From Branchiostoma floridae (taxonomy: Eukaryota > Chordata > Leptocardii > Amphioxiformes > Branchiostomatidae), in contig NC_049981.1 of NCBI RefSeq assembly GCF_000003815.2, positions 22,858,255 through 22,922,254 on the forward strand: a DNA stretch of 64,000 nucleotides, given 5' to 3'. The notes beneath the pieces are model-generated. The model saw only the letters and a list, made by a program, of their open reading frames with translations, was not told where the DNA came from and did no database searches. Positions 39,285 to 53,780 of this stretch are shown piece by piece (positions within the stretch are counted from its first letter, which is position 1; each line of letters opens with the position of its first letter). Made by a program: the position numbers and the translations under genes.

Positions 39285-42162
39285 ATTTCATGAACAGAAA
39301 TTAGCAACAACTATGTCACCGTACAACTCTCCTATCCATGTATTACACATCTTAATTTCTCTTCATACTATTGCTTTCATGTACAGGTAGAGCTCAGTGT
39401 CGAAACACATCTTAAAATCTTCACCAACTTAAGAATATATAGAAAACAAAGAGTGTGCAGGCCTCGTAAACATCCGCATTTGCGGGCAAAAACATGACCG
39501 CATATTGGTTAGTTATGCAAAAATGTGTCAATGATAGGGCTAATAAAATCCTAACATGTCAATCTTCTGTCAGTAACTTTTATATTTTTCAGTGATATGA
39601 AAATAAAGCAAACTTTGTTCTATTCTATTTTATTTTTAGACAGAGCGAAAGCTATTTCATCCTGTTTGAAATGTTAACTTAATTAGCGGACAGATGTTAA
39701 ATTCAAACGACGACAGCAGTGTTTTGAAAAAAAAATGGTACACGCAATTTTAGAACTATTGAATAGATTCATACAATACCGGTAACGATTGTGCGATGTA
39801 CCCTTATAATTCTGAAGTCTTGTCATATCAATATCACATTGACTGTACCCGTCAATTTGACACGAACACAAAGTACCTTACATGTAGGTAACGTCTGCTG
39901 TGTAACAGTTTGCTACCATGTTTTATCACCTGTGGTTATAAACATATGTTCGAACAGACACGAGTATGCAATCTTATACCACCACAATTATGGCAAGTTA
40001 GCACTTTAATGTATGGAAACATTTGATAATAAACATAATATCTAACATGTGAATGTCCTCTAGATTCGAACCTACACATAAAAGAAGGCGAATGAGAAAA
40101 AATGCCCTTTTCGGGGCTGAGAATTCCACAAAATAATTATTTCAATTTTGTCGCATTTGTAAAATGTGGTCGAACAAGACACATTTCTACATTAGTCTTC
40201 CGTTTCCTGTTATAAATCAAACGACTATTTACTTATAATTCGAGAAGACTCTAACTGTTAGCCTGTTATATAATATAGTATTATGTCATTCTATGTAACT
40301 ACAACCTTCAAAGTTGAAAGTTCGGGGTTAAATTTCTGAACGGTTGCCCATGTTGTTTTTATTTTGCTGTTCGTTCGCTGCTAGTTTGTTTGTCGTCTGC
40401 TCCGTGCCTTAACTTAAGTATCTCCGTAACACAACTAACACCAGCAGATCTAAACACTTAAGTAAATTCATCCTAGCCCTTAACATTTTGGCTCAGCAAA
40501 TTAGATGTGACGGATTAAAATTAAGGTGGTCAGTCCACATGCGAGAAGGCGAAAGGGTCTTAGCCGTCTAAATTTGGGGTTACCTGAATTTAGATAAACT
40601 GAGCGCTCTTCGCCACTGTGAAAAATCGGTAATTTGACTATTGACAGACAGCTAACAAGATATTGAACATATGTAAACATATGGTAGATATGATATTTCA
40701 CGGCTGCTGACGCTGTGAGGGGATAGTTTAATCATGTTGTACTGACGACAGTGTGTTTAGTAATAAGTTATCTGGACCCCCTGCCCAAAACACATAGAGA
40801 TTTTCAAACGGCGATTACAGCGAATAGGTGGAAATGCAAGCTTGAAAAAATTATAGATTTTCCAGAATATGAAGTTTGCACTTTGCGATTTTGTGATATT
40901 AAATCTTTAGTCTAGCCGCGATTTTTCTACTCTAGCCGCGATACACATCCGAACATCTGTTGAGCCCGATTTATCTCCGGGTGCTATCACCGAGGAATTA
41001 TTTCATTTCCATTTATATGGTCTCTCCTTTATCTGGGAGATCAAGACTTCATGGGTAGGGCGGACCTGGTTTCTTTAAGGCCGCGGCTTGGAGGTTGGCC
41101 CGAAAGTCTTCTCAAAAACTCCCCTATCATTGAAGGGCTTGAGATTACAACACTGTCAAATGCCTGCCGCGACGCCTCACTAGCCATAATTGACCATAAA
41201 ACGACAAAATTGGCCCAAAATAACCTGTCAGAAAGACGGATCTCCCGCGCGAGCTCACGTTAGTCGCTTCAGTTCAGTCGCTGATAGGATTTTTGTCTCC
41301 CATACTCGTATGTCTTCTAGTACGCCTGTTGTAGCAAGAGTCTCTCTCTTAAAATCACGGTCAAATGACTTCCCCAACGCTTGGATGGGTTTAATAGAGT
41401 CGCGGAAACGTTCATAAACAAGATACGTTACCCTGAACTGCAGATAAACTGACATATTTCCATATCTTCCCGCCTGAATTCCAGCGTGTTGCTCACACGA
41501 GCACCACGAACGGATTAGTAAGGTGTCACTCACGGATCTCTGCTGTCAGTCCTGTTCCGTATACACAATCATTAACATCCATACTTCTACAACTCGCGAC
41601 CAAACTTGAGGATTTTCTAGACAAACACACGGAGAACACGCTACACGGACATCAACAGTACTTTGACCGGCTTTGGAAAAGAAGAAAACACATGACAAGC
41701 GTTTCCTTATAACGCTCATACAAACAAATTTTCTTCTGAAATTGACGAGGAGTAGTTGTAACCCACAACCCGAATTCAGGTGAACATTACAGTACTATAA
41801 TACTTGAATATGTAACTTTTTTGTCAAATTCCCTATTCAAATTGTAATGTTATTTACGCAAGAAAATAAAATGCAAATATGTATAAATTTCTGCATTAGT
41901 TGTAAAAGATTTTAGTTTTCAAGAGTTTTTGAATATTTAAAAAAGATAATGTCTATCTAGTGCAAAAGAAAATACATGTTGACAGCCGTATCTTTATAAC
42001 ATGTAAACTTTCATTCACCGCACGCGCGAAATAGCGCAGTAGACTAAATAAACAAGACAATAGAGATATAGAAGGTCCAGAAAGTAGAATACACATGTCA
42101 AACAAGCGATGGTTACTAGAAAACCCGGTCGGACGCGGGTTACCGTGCGGCGCGCGGCTCAC

Positions 42163-42265
42163 CTTCGGGGCAGTCCTCGCTACCGTCCCCGCCGGCGGCC
42201 CCAGCGGCAGCCCGGGCGGCACCGTAATTGTTCAAATCCTGAAAATTGTCGGAGAAGTGCGCCAT
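42163..42265 (-). CDS. Pitx: Pitx middle alternative first coding exon
   Basis: An ATG at 42265 opens 34 codons beginning MAHFSDNFQDLNNYG. An Ala/Gly-rich stretch and an acidic end (GSEDCPE) follow, then one leftover G before a consensus donor (GAAG|GTGAGC). Phase 1 matches the homeobox exon acceptor, so the predicted protein is about 298 residues. An in-frame TGA lies 7 codons upstream of the ATG, which fits a genuine start. A TATA box sits about 270 bp upstream. I do not recognise this N-terminus in any vertebrate Pitx. A weak AG (CACTAG|GCGAG) just before the ATG would also keep frame if the exon were used as an internal cassette after the distal exon. It has no good pyrimidine tract, so first-exon use seems likelier. 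The exon is short and GC-rich and shows as a coding island in an AT-rich intron. Confidence 0.75.
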
Positions 42266-42535
42266 ATCTCGCCTAGTGCAAATCCTCTTCAGCTTCTGGA
42301 GATCCGGGGATGGTTAGGCCAGATCAACCGCCAGTCTCAGCGAACATTTGATCTATGGGTAGTCCCAAAAATCCGATATTCCATCTTCGGCACTAAATGG
42401 CCCCCGTTAATTTCTATCTATTACACTCTCGCTTCCACTTAAGGGGTGGCGCACTCGATATCGTAAAATAAATGACTTCAATTTTTTGGGGAAACTTCCA
42501 TCGAAATTTTCTAAATGGACTTGGAAGCGGGTGCG

Positions 42536-42541
42536 TTTATA
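42536..42541 (-). promoter_or_regulatory. Candidate TATA box for the middle Pitx transcript
   Basis: GGCTTATAAACGC on the minus strand lies about 270 bp upstream of the middle-exon ATG. It predicts a start site near 42506 and a 5' UTR of about 240 nt. It is the best TATA match in the segment flanking that exon. A second, weaker AT-rich match lies near 42595. Confidence 0.45.
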
Positions 42542-44787
42542 AGCCAGCCGTCACACTGATATGGATGGCGGGGCCTAAATAGCAGATATGAAGTTATAAA
42601 GGCCTATCAAGTCTTGATGGCTTGAGTCCATGAATTCGCTAACCGCTCACGAGTGTCAAAAGTCAGATAGCTATATACCCCTTGTCCGCTCTGAAAAATG
42701 ATGGGCCGGGTACTCATATGATCTATCGCCGTCAGGATAGAAATTATGATACGTTCAGATAGCGGGGAAGAGAAATTGGGACGGTGTAATTGCATACAAT
42801 CCCTCAAATTCGCGCTCACGCTGTGTTCTATTTGCTCTCAGATCTCAAACTAGCCATAAAAAATCCCCATGTTTTTATTATCAGTACTACATAATCTCTG
42901 CCCCGTACTCTTTTCTTGTTTATATTTTTTTTCTCTCCTAAATTTGAAAGTCTGGGTTTCTCAGCGAGGGTTGAGAGAAATAGTCCGTACTTGTCTGCGG
43001 CTCTATCCCCAAGACGTTAAATTGATGGCGGTCGCGCAGAGACGAGTCAAAGCTCAATTCCTCGACTAAAGCCCCCAGCTCAGATAGGGTGGAGGAAAAC
43101 GTTAGAAGCTCGATAACACAGCCATAACGCGCGGGCCGGCACCACTCTGTACACCTCCAAAGCTTTCCCTCATGAATAAACATTTCCTCCCGAACCCATT
43201 TCCTACCTGTCCCGGTGAAAAATCTACCAGTGTGGCGACATTTCCGACCCAAGTCGTAGCTATCAAGTAGCAAGTGACACGAAAACGTAGTTTTAACAAG
43301 ATTAATGTCGGTACTTGCCTGGAATGGGCAATGGGGGATCTCGGGGTAGAATACTGGTGTCCCGCATGGCGTCCCGTGCTAGGATCTCGGCTTCGCTCGG
43401 CAAGTGGTCCATCTTTCCGGGGTGGGCGACGAAAAAAAAAAGTCGGACGAAGCGCTGCTTTTTGGGGAAACTGTTTACCTTAAAGAGCCGGGTGACAATG
43501 TTCTGTCTTGATACGCGGCGCGGGCGGTTTGAGGGGATTTTCTCTGCCAGATGCAAGAGGCGAAAGGTCAAAACGGGCTGTGTCACAGGTGAAGCGGGTT
43601 CAGTTCCGGGGGTCTTACCAAATGGGAGGAGACTTGCGTGCGACCGTGTCTCATGCGCGGTCGGACAGCGGATTGACCCCAGAAGACGGTATGCGCCAAT
43701 TAGTCCCACTAAAAGGCATCTTAATTTAACTCAGTCAATGCATTCGTTTGGGTGAAAAGAGACATAATCCTACCCATTATATCTCAGTTCCTGAACGACT
43801 GACGAAAAAAAACCCACACCACTTGATTACGTCCCGACTTAGGAAGGTGGAAAATAATTTGCCCAGAATCCCGACGTTAAGAGCCTAGTGTCACCCCGCA
43901 ACTTTATTGGGCTTATTCTATCCAGGATCGCTTTAATTTAGTAAGACCGGGATATGACCAAATACGCAACCGTCGAAAGTGATAACGTCAGGACAGACTC
44001 TACCTACTTTTCTTTCATTGATTTTATTTTTGCTACTTTGAAAAAACACAGTCGCACCTGACAAGTTGGCGACTGTAAAATCATATTTTTCTGTTTAGTG
44101 AATGAAGTTTAATAGAAAAGACGTTTACCAAAGTGCGTGTGCGTGATGTTTTCAACTCGCTGAGTCATTGAAGTTACTACGACTGCGCGAGTGTCTGTGC
44201 GTACCCTGCTAGTGCAACATCCAAGATGGCTGCTCGGAGACAGGTCCATCCGACTATAGAACGTTCTTAATCTTAACTTCGTGTTCATTAAGTCAACAAA
44301 CACAGCGTGTCCATTTCAAGGCGTCATTGTCACTCATCCCGACTTTTGGTCAATTGGGCCCAATTTTAATTTCCGACGCCTTTTGTTGGGAGTATTGTTG
44401 TACATCGTGAGCCCTGACTACGCCGAAGGGGATGTCTCACAGGGAAGGGACGGTGGAGACTATCGTTCATCCACCGCAAGCGTCCTTACCGACTTCCTAA
44501 CCACCCTAAAACGTGAAATATGTTATATATGCTCCGATTTTGTCGCAGGTATCCCATTGTCTGCAATACCCTAGGCTAAATGAGTTAATGACATTAACAT
44601 TTGCGTGTTCAATGTGATAATGGGCAGGTATACTGTGAGGATTTTCAGTAAAAGCGATACTGTGCAGAGCCCCAAATGCCAATTGACAGTCATTGAAACT
44701 GGCAGGTATGACTACAAGAAAAGACGAAACAAATCGAACTGAATATTTTGTTTCATTGAGAAACATAGAATAATGTAAGATTTGAGT

Positions 44788-44803
44788 GGTTAACCGGTTA
44801 ACC
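44788..44803. promoter_or_regulatory. Perfect 16-bp palindrome containing a Grainyhead-type site
   Basis: GGTTAACCGGTTAACC is a perfect palindrome around AACCGGTT, the Grainyhead/Grhl consensus. The same octamer recurs at 52220-52227 and 59664-59671, all within the first Pitx intron. Confidence 0.4.
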
Positions 44804-45721
44804 CCCTTTGTAACCCCACGTTATGACATCAAAAGCAATATAACATTAGTAACTTCTTTTGCCGGATCTATGATTGAATACAACGCTTTAACTCTTTACA
44901 ATGTTTTGAAGTTTGGCTTGAAATTCAAACAATAATTTTCACGTCCTTTGCTTCACTAGTGTCATGGGACAGTTAGAACTAGATAACAGGTGTGGTGATA
45001 GGTGAATTGATGTCTCCGGTTACTTACTATATATTTCTATAAAGGATAAAGTTTAATTCTTTAGATTGGGCAGAACTGTAGGTATAGATATAAATGGCAA
45101 ATGTGGTAGAGAAAAGGTGTGAAACGTGAGACGGAGTTAGCTGTAGTGTGGTGGCTTTGTCCTATCTTTTCCTCTGGCGATACAATTATAGGCTTTACTC
45201 CCTGCCAATCAAACCTACCCCATAGAGGTGGAAACACGAGCGACAAAAATTGCGTCTTTTCATGGGCTTTAATTCTTAATCATTATCTTAATTAGAGAAG
45301 CGAGAACAAATGCGAATCTGGAAATAACTTCCGATCCCTATATTGTCCTAACCGCGTCGTATATATTGTGGGATTTTGAAGAGTTGATGGGTCGGTGTGG
45401 TGTGCGGTTGTGCAGAGTTCCAACAGCGTGGTAGGTCACACTCACATTTCATGTGTCCACCTGAAAATGTACGCAATACAATTAAACGCACACGACGGCC
45501 ATTCGGAAACAAATGACGAGCCATGATAACCTATAATAGTAACGCTTATTAAGCACACAAATTACAGACAAAGATATGTGTGCCTATATTCCTTTGGCTT
45601 TGGTACATTCCGGACAACTTTTCCTTAAGTCTGCGGCCCTCCCACAACTGATGGGCAGTCGCCGCACACGAGAGGACTTAGGGTGCTGTTTTGGGTGTTG
45701 AGAGTAGACATCTTCATTAGA

Positions 45722-45740
45722 CCCCCCCCCCCCCCCCCCC
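45722..45740 (+). repeat. Poly-C run of 19
   Basis: An uninterrupted C homopolymer, which could form i-motif or G-rich structures. Its length may be imprecise in assembly. Confidence 0.9.
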
Positions 45741-48700
45741 TTCGCCTCATCCCTCCTGGCATCCTCGTGTAACACAATGAGCAAATTGCAAGAGAAATTA
45801 CAGACAAGTTTGGCAACGCGTCAGAATGATCAGAATTCTGCACATTCTTGCCGGGTCCCGGCGGTGGGGTCGGGTTGTGTTGAGGCGGAAGCTTACAGGA
45901 GATAAGTGGAGAAATGTTTGGGACCGACACACTTTCCTCCTCCTTACAGCAACAGCTGGAGAAAACCTGTCCGGCGTCTGTCAATCAACTCATCAAACAG
46001 ATTGACAAACGAGTATCGCACACCTCTCAACCATCTCTTGTTGACTGGTACTAAACAAGACAACCCTTTTACAACAACTAGAAGCTTCGTGCACCAATTT
46101 TAAACGTCCCGTAGCGACTTGTCTATTGTTTCAAGTGAAAAAATAAAACAATGGATAATTTTTGTGAACATGATACGTAAATAAAGGACAACAGAGTGTA
46201 AAATTACAGTATCACTTCAAGCTGACATACCGACGTTGTTGCCAAAACATGACGACTAGTTTGTAGTATGTGGTGTTCCCGCATTCTGTCATCACGCTGG
46301 GACAAGCGCACGTTTGTATTATACATTTTCCTTCAGGTAAATATTGCTGCTTAACTTGATCTGTTTTCCCCCAAGTTTCTGTACTTGATTAAAATATTGT
46401 AGTACCTTAGTATAATTCATCTAGAATATGGTTGTCTGGTGTCCTTTTCTATAAACTTCATTTTCTTTGTCCCCGTTTCAAAACAGTACTCCTCTGCTAA
46501 AAGCCGGGACATATTCTCTAGTATTTTCATTCCCTAGCGATAGAAAAAAAACACACCGCATATCAGCTTTGTAAGTACATCTGTAGGTATTTGTAATGAC
46601 CTGTCAACACCTCTGGTTCCATAATCGTCTGTTTGTTTCTTACTGATAGCTGGGGAGAGCGAAGTCAAACTACAGAAATACTGTAGCTTCAACGCTTTTT
46701 CTGTATGTTACATCAGTAGTATACAGGTAGGATTCCAGCCATTCAGATAGCGAGTGTTGTTGTCGCACTGCGGTGGATCAAAGAACAGAAACACCTGCCC
46801 CCAGACTAGGTGCTCTCTGGACAGGTGATACAAGAACACAAACACACGCGCGCGAGGTTTGTAACCGGAGTTTCTATCTAAGCACACCAAACATGGCTGG
46901 AGTGTCAGCCGGGCTAATCTGGGAGACAGCCCGTACCGTGTGCCGAGTCTTACAGCAGACTTACCACTCACTTTAGAAAACACGGCCGTTCTAACCATCA
47001 TTATGTAAACACGGCGCCGACACTTCCCTCACAGACAGCCACCGAACGTTCCCTCTCAAGTGCAGGGATTTGTACTACAATTGAGCAGAAGTCGCCTGCT
47101 CTACGAGGGCGCGCGTTTTTTTTATCTCGACATTTCCAGCCCGCCGTCTGTTGAGATAACGCCCGCTCTACAAATCAGCCATTGCATCTGCTCATACATC
47201 ATAAGTATGTTTGCGATGCGCCTCGACGTTTCATCAAAATCTCAATCAGCAAAACACGTTTTGTGTTTACAAATTTGAACGCAGAAATCTTTTCATAACG
47301 AAGAACATACACATTGCAAAGCTGTGGCCTTATTTATTTTTAAACTGAAAATGCTATCGCGGAAAATAAAATTGAGACACTGTGGGTTTATCACAGAAAA
47401 CGCTTGAGCCATATATATATGCGCCATTCTGTTCAGTCTATACTAGCATTCCTCGCGCCATCTTTCTATGGAAGATCTTATCCTGGGCCTCTCGGTGTCA
47501 AAATGAACATCTGGATCACAATTTGTTTTCGCCAAGCGGGAACTGATAAATTGTTGTGTGCGTTGAAGTCGCGAAGCGTTACTTCCAAACTAAGCTTTCT
47601 GTTGATATGCGAGTTTATCGTTAAATACCGGCAACCCTTTCTGCGCTTTCGACAACACTACACAAGCCAAAAGAATTAAGCATGGGTCGGTTTCTCCAAG
47701 CTCTTTACACTTTTATTCTTACTTTGGTGAGTTTCCAGTGCGGCTTTTGTCGCGTGTGCGTGTGGGTTAAGGGTGGATTATGCGCACAACTAGAACAACA
47801 TTTCAGCAAAGTCCCTTTTTTTACGTGACTGAATAGCTTTAAACTTGAGCCGTGTAAATATTGGAACTCGTCTACAGAATTTCAAGGGTTTTGAACAGGG
47901 CCACACTTGACTTAAGAAATCCTTTCAGGAGGGTTTTCTTGGTAACATCTTGTTATCTAAGAACATAAGACGAGCCTGACATTGTCTTATCGTTAGCAGT
48001 GATCAAGTTGTAGATGGGATAGGGGTACTTTCCAACTAATGCAGCATGAATATTCGCCCAAATCCCCGAGTCCAACTGACGGAATCGGCAAGGTTATTGT
48101 CACATCGCTTCCACAAACAACAGCCCTGAGTCAGGTATTAGGGTACCAAAGCTCAAACGGGTTCAAAATAGTGCAGTCAGCGTGTCAGGTCGGCCACTTT
48201 AGCGGGGAGAGACGAGAGAGTGGGGAGACGGGAAAACCTGGATAGACGGCGGCAACCGATTTTCGGGTCTGCGATAACGCGCGTGGATGGGAGATGGTTC
48301 GGGATCTGACAGACACTGGGAAATGTACTCGGCTACAATAAGACTCGAAGAGGACGCGATTATGCGCGTTTGCATCGGGATCGGAATACAGTATATCTTT
48401 TGTGCTTCAAACAAGAGACGGCTGCTGGATGGAGGTTCCGAAGTGTCCGTGTCGGAAGAAATTCAACGTACGAAGAGAAAATAGACGCCTTCAACGGTGG
48501 GTCCCACTGCATTGATGGGTTTCAGCAGGAACCAAAAATAACTTTCACCCAAGAAATCTAAATTTTGTTGTAACTTAAGATTTTTTTGTACTTCGACTGT
48601 TCATTTCTTGAAATTACATTTCAATTTAGACGACATTCTCGGATTCTTTTCCTTTCTTTGAAGTTATGTTAGAGTAATCATAAAAAAAAGAAATTCAATA

Positions 48701-51700
48701 GTTAAGTAGTATTGTACATGCTCTTTTCAAACAGCTGTTCAGTTGTTCAATCAAGAATTACAAATTGGTACAAGGTTTTCTTTCCGTTGTCACGCCACTT
48801 CAGTTTGCTCTTTTGTGCTGTGAAAATTAGTTTGGCATCAAAAATTAGGATCTAATTTCTGCGCCCGCTAAATTGAAACGCGCACACAGAATTCTCACGA
48901 ATATGTAGTATTCATTTCCACAATTATGTTGAGCGTCATTAGTTCTAATAAGAATATTCCATCGCACAAATAGTATTATATAATAGACGCTACATTCTAT
49001 ACAATACAGATTTTTATTTCATATTTCAGTCGTTCTTTTTCGACCTTTCCAAGTTTCCAAGGACAGTAGTTTTTTTTCGCTGATGCATTACACAAGGAGA
49101 GTGTTTGTTTAGTAAATATTTGATGCCATCCCATTTTAGAGGGCTCAAGCTCGCATGAACGAAAAGTAAAAAGAAACCTGCGCATCCGTCCGCTTGAAAA
49201 GAACACCACGCCCTGTCAGGCTGAAATAGACACATAACGGCTCGGTTTCACCCCAGTTTCCTGAAAAATACATGACTCTCCGGTGACAGTGTTTGATTGC
49301 TTCCATTCTGGAGCTATAATTGTGTCCATTTTGGGCCAAATCCTCGAGTAAATATTCATTGGGTCCGTGCAAATAGCGATGAAAGATGTATACACGCATT
49401 TATAATTCAACGGGACGAGGAAGAAATTTTGGGCGATCGAAAGTTCACTGAACACGATGATAAGTAATATGCGACCATCCCGGAGTCAAACCACGATGCA
49501 CTGAAAGTATAATCTACTTTACTGAAGAAAATGCCTGTGTACTGAATATAATTATAAAAAGCATTTTAATGGACACAATATTTGATATATTTAGTCATAA
49601 ACTGATGAAAATATTTTTCATAACATAGTTTTGAGCTGAAAATAAATTCGCCTGTCTACTTTCCTAGAGCAAATTCAGGATGAATGTATAAAATTCATTA
49701 AATAAATGATAAGGACTGGAAAACAACTTTTCATTATTTTCTTTTACTCAAAGTTGTAATGAATAAAATTGTCTACATTTTGTCGTTATCCTTACGTTCG
49801 TATTCTTTTCACCAGAATGTTTTGCTACAAAGATGGAGAAATTCTACATTGATGTCGTTCTTAAAATGCTAAGTGGCACAAGAATGAGAATATCTAGGTT
49901 TTAACGTCAGCATTAGTGAGATAGAAATATTGGAGGGAACGTCAGTGAGACGTGTCCATCCGCTTTGTTGCCAAGACGCCTCCGAAGTGCGTCAGCGTGC
50001 GGCTTGCACCGTCGCGATAAAACGTTTTCAGCGGAAACATACTCCACCCAAATCCGCCCGATATTTGCTGGGATTACACCCATCCACGCAGGGTATGTTC
50101 CATCCTTCATTACGAAAGGATATACAGAAAAAAATTGTCTATTTTAGCGGCAGAACCCAGGTGCAGGTACCCACCAGAAATGTTTACCTACGTCTTTATT
50201 TCTCAGCGAAATCGGCGCCGCCATCTTTCTGTCGGGACGTATTGGCTAGGGTTATTCCCTTGAAATTTGCTCCAAACATATTCTTGTTTAAGTGCGGGTC
50301 TCTAGCATTGCTGAAATGATTATTCCACCGGGAATTGTTGACGAGAAATGTTCCCAAAACGGCAAAAATCTCACACATTCCGAAACTCCTGTGCATAATG
50401 CATATATTCCCCCACAACCATTCGGTGCTCTCCCTGGAAAGCACAATTGCGCGAAGATTCTACATATTACAACGCAAACGACTACATAACTGTAATGTGT
50501 CGCTTTGCCTTTGTACCGCTAATCTATATAATTTGACCAAATGATGCTTCGACATAATTTCATCTTCAAAAGGACTGGCCAATTACACTCCAATTGGAAC
50601 ATTAAAAAGCAACGTAATTTAGCCGTACGCGGTCCCATTACAGATCACCCTCTTGTGTCATGTCACCCCCAAGGCACTTTACGACATGAACAAATATGCA
50701 TTTAGTTTTAACGACCTAACTTCATGTCGAGTATTAGGCAGCATAGAAAATGTGCTATTAGGAAAGGATTAATGCTGGGAAATTGAGATCATATGGGGTG
50801 CGAGGAAGGGGGTTTAAAACGGGAGTGCCAACTTTCTCGACACAACAACAGAATATATCATTCTGAAACAAGTTTGGGGAAGGTAAACTCATTTTTCAGA
50901 CTTGGATCTTTTTGTAAAAGAATCAAACCTATGTTAAACACAAAACTACAATGTATTGAAGAGTAAGACAAGTACCAAAAGCAGTAAAATGCTTTTTAAA
51001 AGCCGAAATTTCGGAGCTCCAATTCCCTCACATAGTACTGAATGCGACGTACATAACTTCGTTGAAAAACTGAGCTGTGCACCTTTTGTTGTAGTATTCT
51101 TGTAAAACTGTAATATAAACGAAGTGCAGCAATAAAATATCATGATGAACTCTCATGATTATGTAAAAGGCGTCCAAACTACAGGTATGATTTCAAACTG
51201 CTCATGCAATTCGATATGGTGACGAAAAAATCCGTTTCCAAATTTGAAACACTGAAATACATGAACATGTATTTTCTTTATATAGTTCTTAAAACATGTG
51301 TGAATGGAGACATGTCGAGTCCCTGTTCTTAAGGGTGTTACCTGGGTAGTTAAGAAGTCAAAAAAGGTAAGTAGCATCTCAACAAAGGTGTTGTGAGGCT
51401 GGATAAGGGGAGCTAGGCTGCGCACAAACAATGTCGGGTGCACAAATCTGGGGGATACGGTGCGTCATGTTCAGCACGGGGTGTAACCAAGGCTTGCAGA
51501 GAGATTTGCTCTGTTGACTAACCGTGATGGGGGAGCTCAGAGAAAAACAGCACTTTTACTAGTATTTTACCGTACATCAGGTGGTGGGAATTACAGAGCG
51601 TACATTACCGTGTTTAACAGAGACTTTAGGAGAAAGCCGTAGGCTAAAACATCAGCGCCCTGCTTGTGTGTGCGCTTAACGTCGCACCTCTCCAAAGGTT

Positions 51701-53754
51701 CGCCGCTTTGGTCTGCACATCATGGCCTACAGGTCTGACATTTAAAATCTAACGGATAGAAATCAAACACCCAGACAAACAGACAAGTTTTAGGTAGGAA
51801 AGATTTGGGCACTTCTTTTCAAGGCGAAGCAGAAATAGGAGATACAAGAATAAGAATTTGTGTGCACGAAAATGCTCCCTCGATGTCTTCTGAAAAACAC
51901 TACATATTTGAAGCACACAATGATTATTTCTCTTTTTTTACATGACAATATAGGTTTTGTTTGCATTTCTTAGAGGCCTTAAGGCACTTGTATAATGCGT
52001 TAATAATGCTATATGCAGGTAAAGAAGAGGTTCGTGTTCCTTATAGCCACTCATGTAGACTTCTGTTAAACCGCGTGCAAACACGCGTATTTCTAAATAT
52101 ACCTGGATGACGCCTTAGAACGAAATTTAAAAAAATAAGGGCGAAATCTATTCACCACTCGTTTCGCTTAGTTGGCAGGTATGTTTGGGTTTGTAAAGAT
52201 GACATTGTTGTATGGGAGGAACCGGTTTGTCCGGAGTTGCACTTAAAGAGTGCATATTTCTGCGGTGACATAAGCGTGCTCAAGCATGGTGCGTAACAGT
52301 GGCTCTTCTTTTTTTTCTCACCCGCTGGTATGGTGACATCTACCTTTATCCTTTACGTTCTTTCCTCTTGTGTAATCCTCTCCATAACGGAACCAATTCG
52401 TCCGCAAAAACACATAAACTACACCCGTTGTTTAACATAGTCATAGCTAACGATGAAAGAAACGCCGCCCGGAACCGTGCAAACTCCATGTCAAATACTC
52501 CCATCTCGTATTCTGTGTACCCTAGGACTCGGAAAGGCTCGCTTGGGGAAATATTTAAGCCGCAAGCCGAACTAAAACCCAAGCCGATTTGGGCGCCATC
52601 CTTTTCTGATCAAGTGACGAATTTAAGGTAGACAGTGGAAACAGTCATGGGGGTTGTAGTCCCCTTTTCTTTCTTGCCGTGCGGAATTCGCGCCTCACTA
52701 CTCTCGTGAAATTCCCTGCCCTCCCTGACCCGCGCTGCGCACAGAACGGCATCCCCGCAATCCATGCACCACTTAAACATCCAGCGGGAAAAACACACTC
52801 CGTACTTTTTACCCTGTAGAAATGTAAAATTCAGAGATTCCCCGCTAGGAAGGCGTGCTCTCAACTCCCCTGGAAAATGTGGAAGGAAATGGAAAATGTC
52901 TTACCCGCGGGTGATTCGGGTTCCGACTCCATCAGTGAGGAATGGATGCAGTGACAGACAGAGGGGAGGGAGAGAGCGGGTCGCAGTATTTGAATTAGGC
53001 CTCTTAAGCCCCCATAAAAGTGGCTGATTCTTTATGTATGTTTCATATGTCGCACTCACAGACAAGGCCATGTCTCCGTCCTACCGACGGGAATTATTTT
53101 TGAACGCTTTTGACGGCGACGTGCCATTTTTTCGTTTGCTAGTTTATTAATGGAAAACTGAAGTCGCATTTCCTCTAAACCTACCTTAATAAAACATATA
53201 AGTAACCCATTTAAATGACATTTCAATCTTGATACGTGAATAATCTGCTATAATACCTTCTTTATTAAAACATTTCTTTTAAACTTGAAATTTGAAGCAA
53301 AATTCAAATTTTATAAGACCAAACACCTAACTTCTTTTGATAATGTTGTACATATACCCGGGCGTGTGTATGTACCAATATGGAGCAGGTGGGTTTTAAA
53401 ACGAACAAAGTATCTAATTATCAACTTACAAGTATGCAAGATAAGTCCTGGGTGATATGATTGATATAATTCTTGATTTTGAGTTATTTGTGGATCTTTA
53501 ATAGAGGGGCGTTTCGGCGGTTTGCGAGCGGAGTCATCCACATTATAGAATGGATAGCTGCCTATCATGGCCGCTAAACCTGCAGGGATATCTGCCCATC
53601 TCTTCATTCTACAATCCGCCAGTACAAAGATATCCCTCGGATCAAAATTATCAATCTCTCGGATCAACATTTTTTCCACAATTACAGTTTGGCGTGTCTC
53701 TATCTTTTATAACTCGATGTGATAGAAAACATTGTAACACGTGGTGGGAATGGT

Positions 53755-53780
53755 AGAGAGAGAGAGAGAGACAGAGAAAA
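53755..53780 (+). repeat. (GA)n microsatellite
   Basis: Short AG dinucleotide run. Confidence 0.8.

Larger units (their letters stand above)
30639..42162 (-). other. Intronic / 5' regulatory region between proximal and middle first exons
   Basis: This 11.5-kb stretch contains the proximal promoter candidate and FoxH1 cluster D at its near end. Further out are a lone FoxH1-type site (37791), a GA/GT microsatellite (38.28-38.37 kb), a diverged local duplication (38.6 and 39.2 kb) and a FoxH1-type site at 42088. The part from 32.3 to 37.8 kb holds AT-rich unique sequence in which I see no coding exon. Confidence 0.7.

Noticed and set aside
43315-43755. 146-codon plus-strand frame and its antisense partner (43302-43709)
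   Set aside because: Two overlapping frames on opposite strands, both Arg-rich from local GC content. Neither shows a domain.
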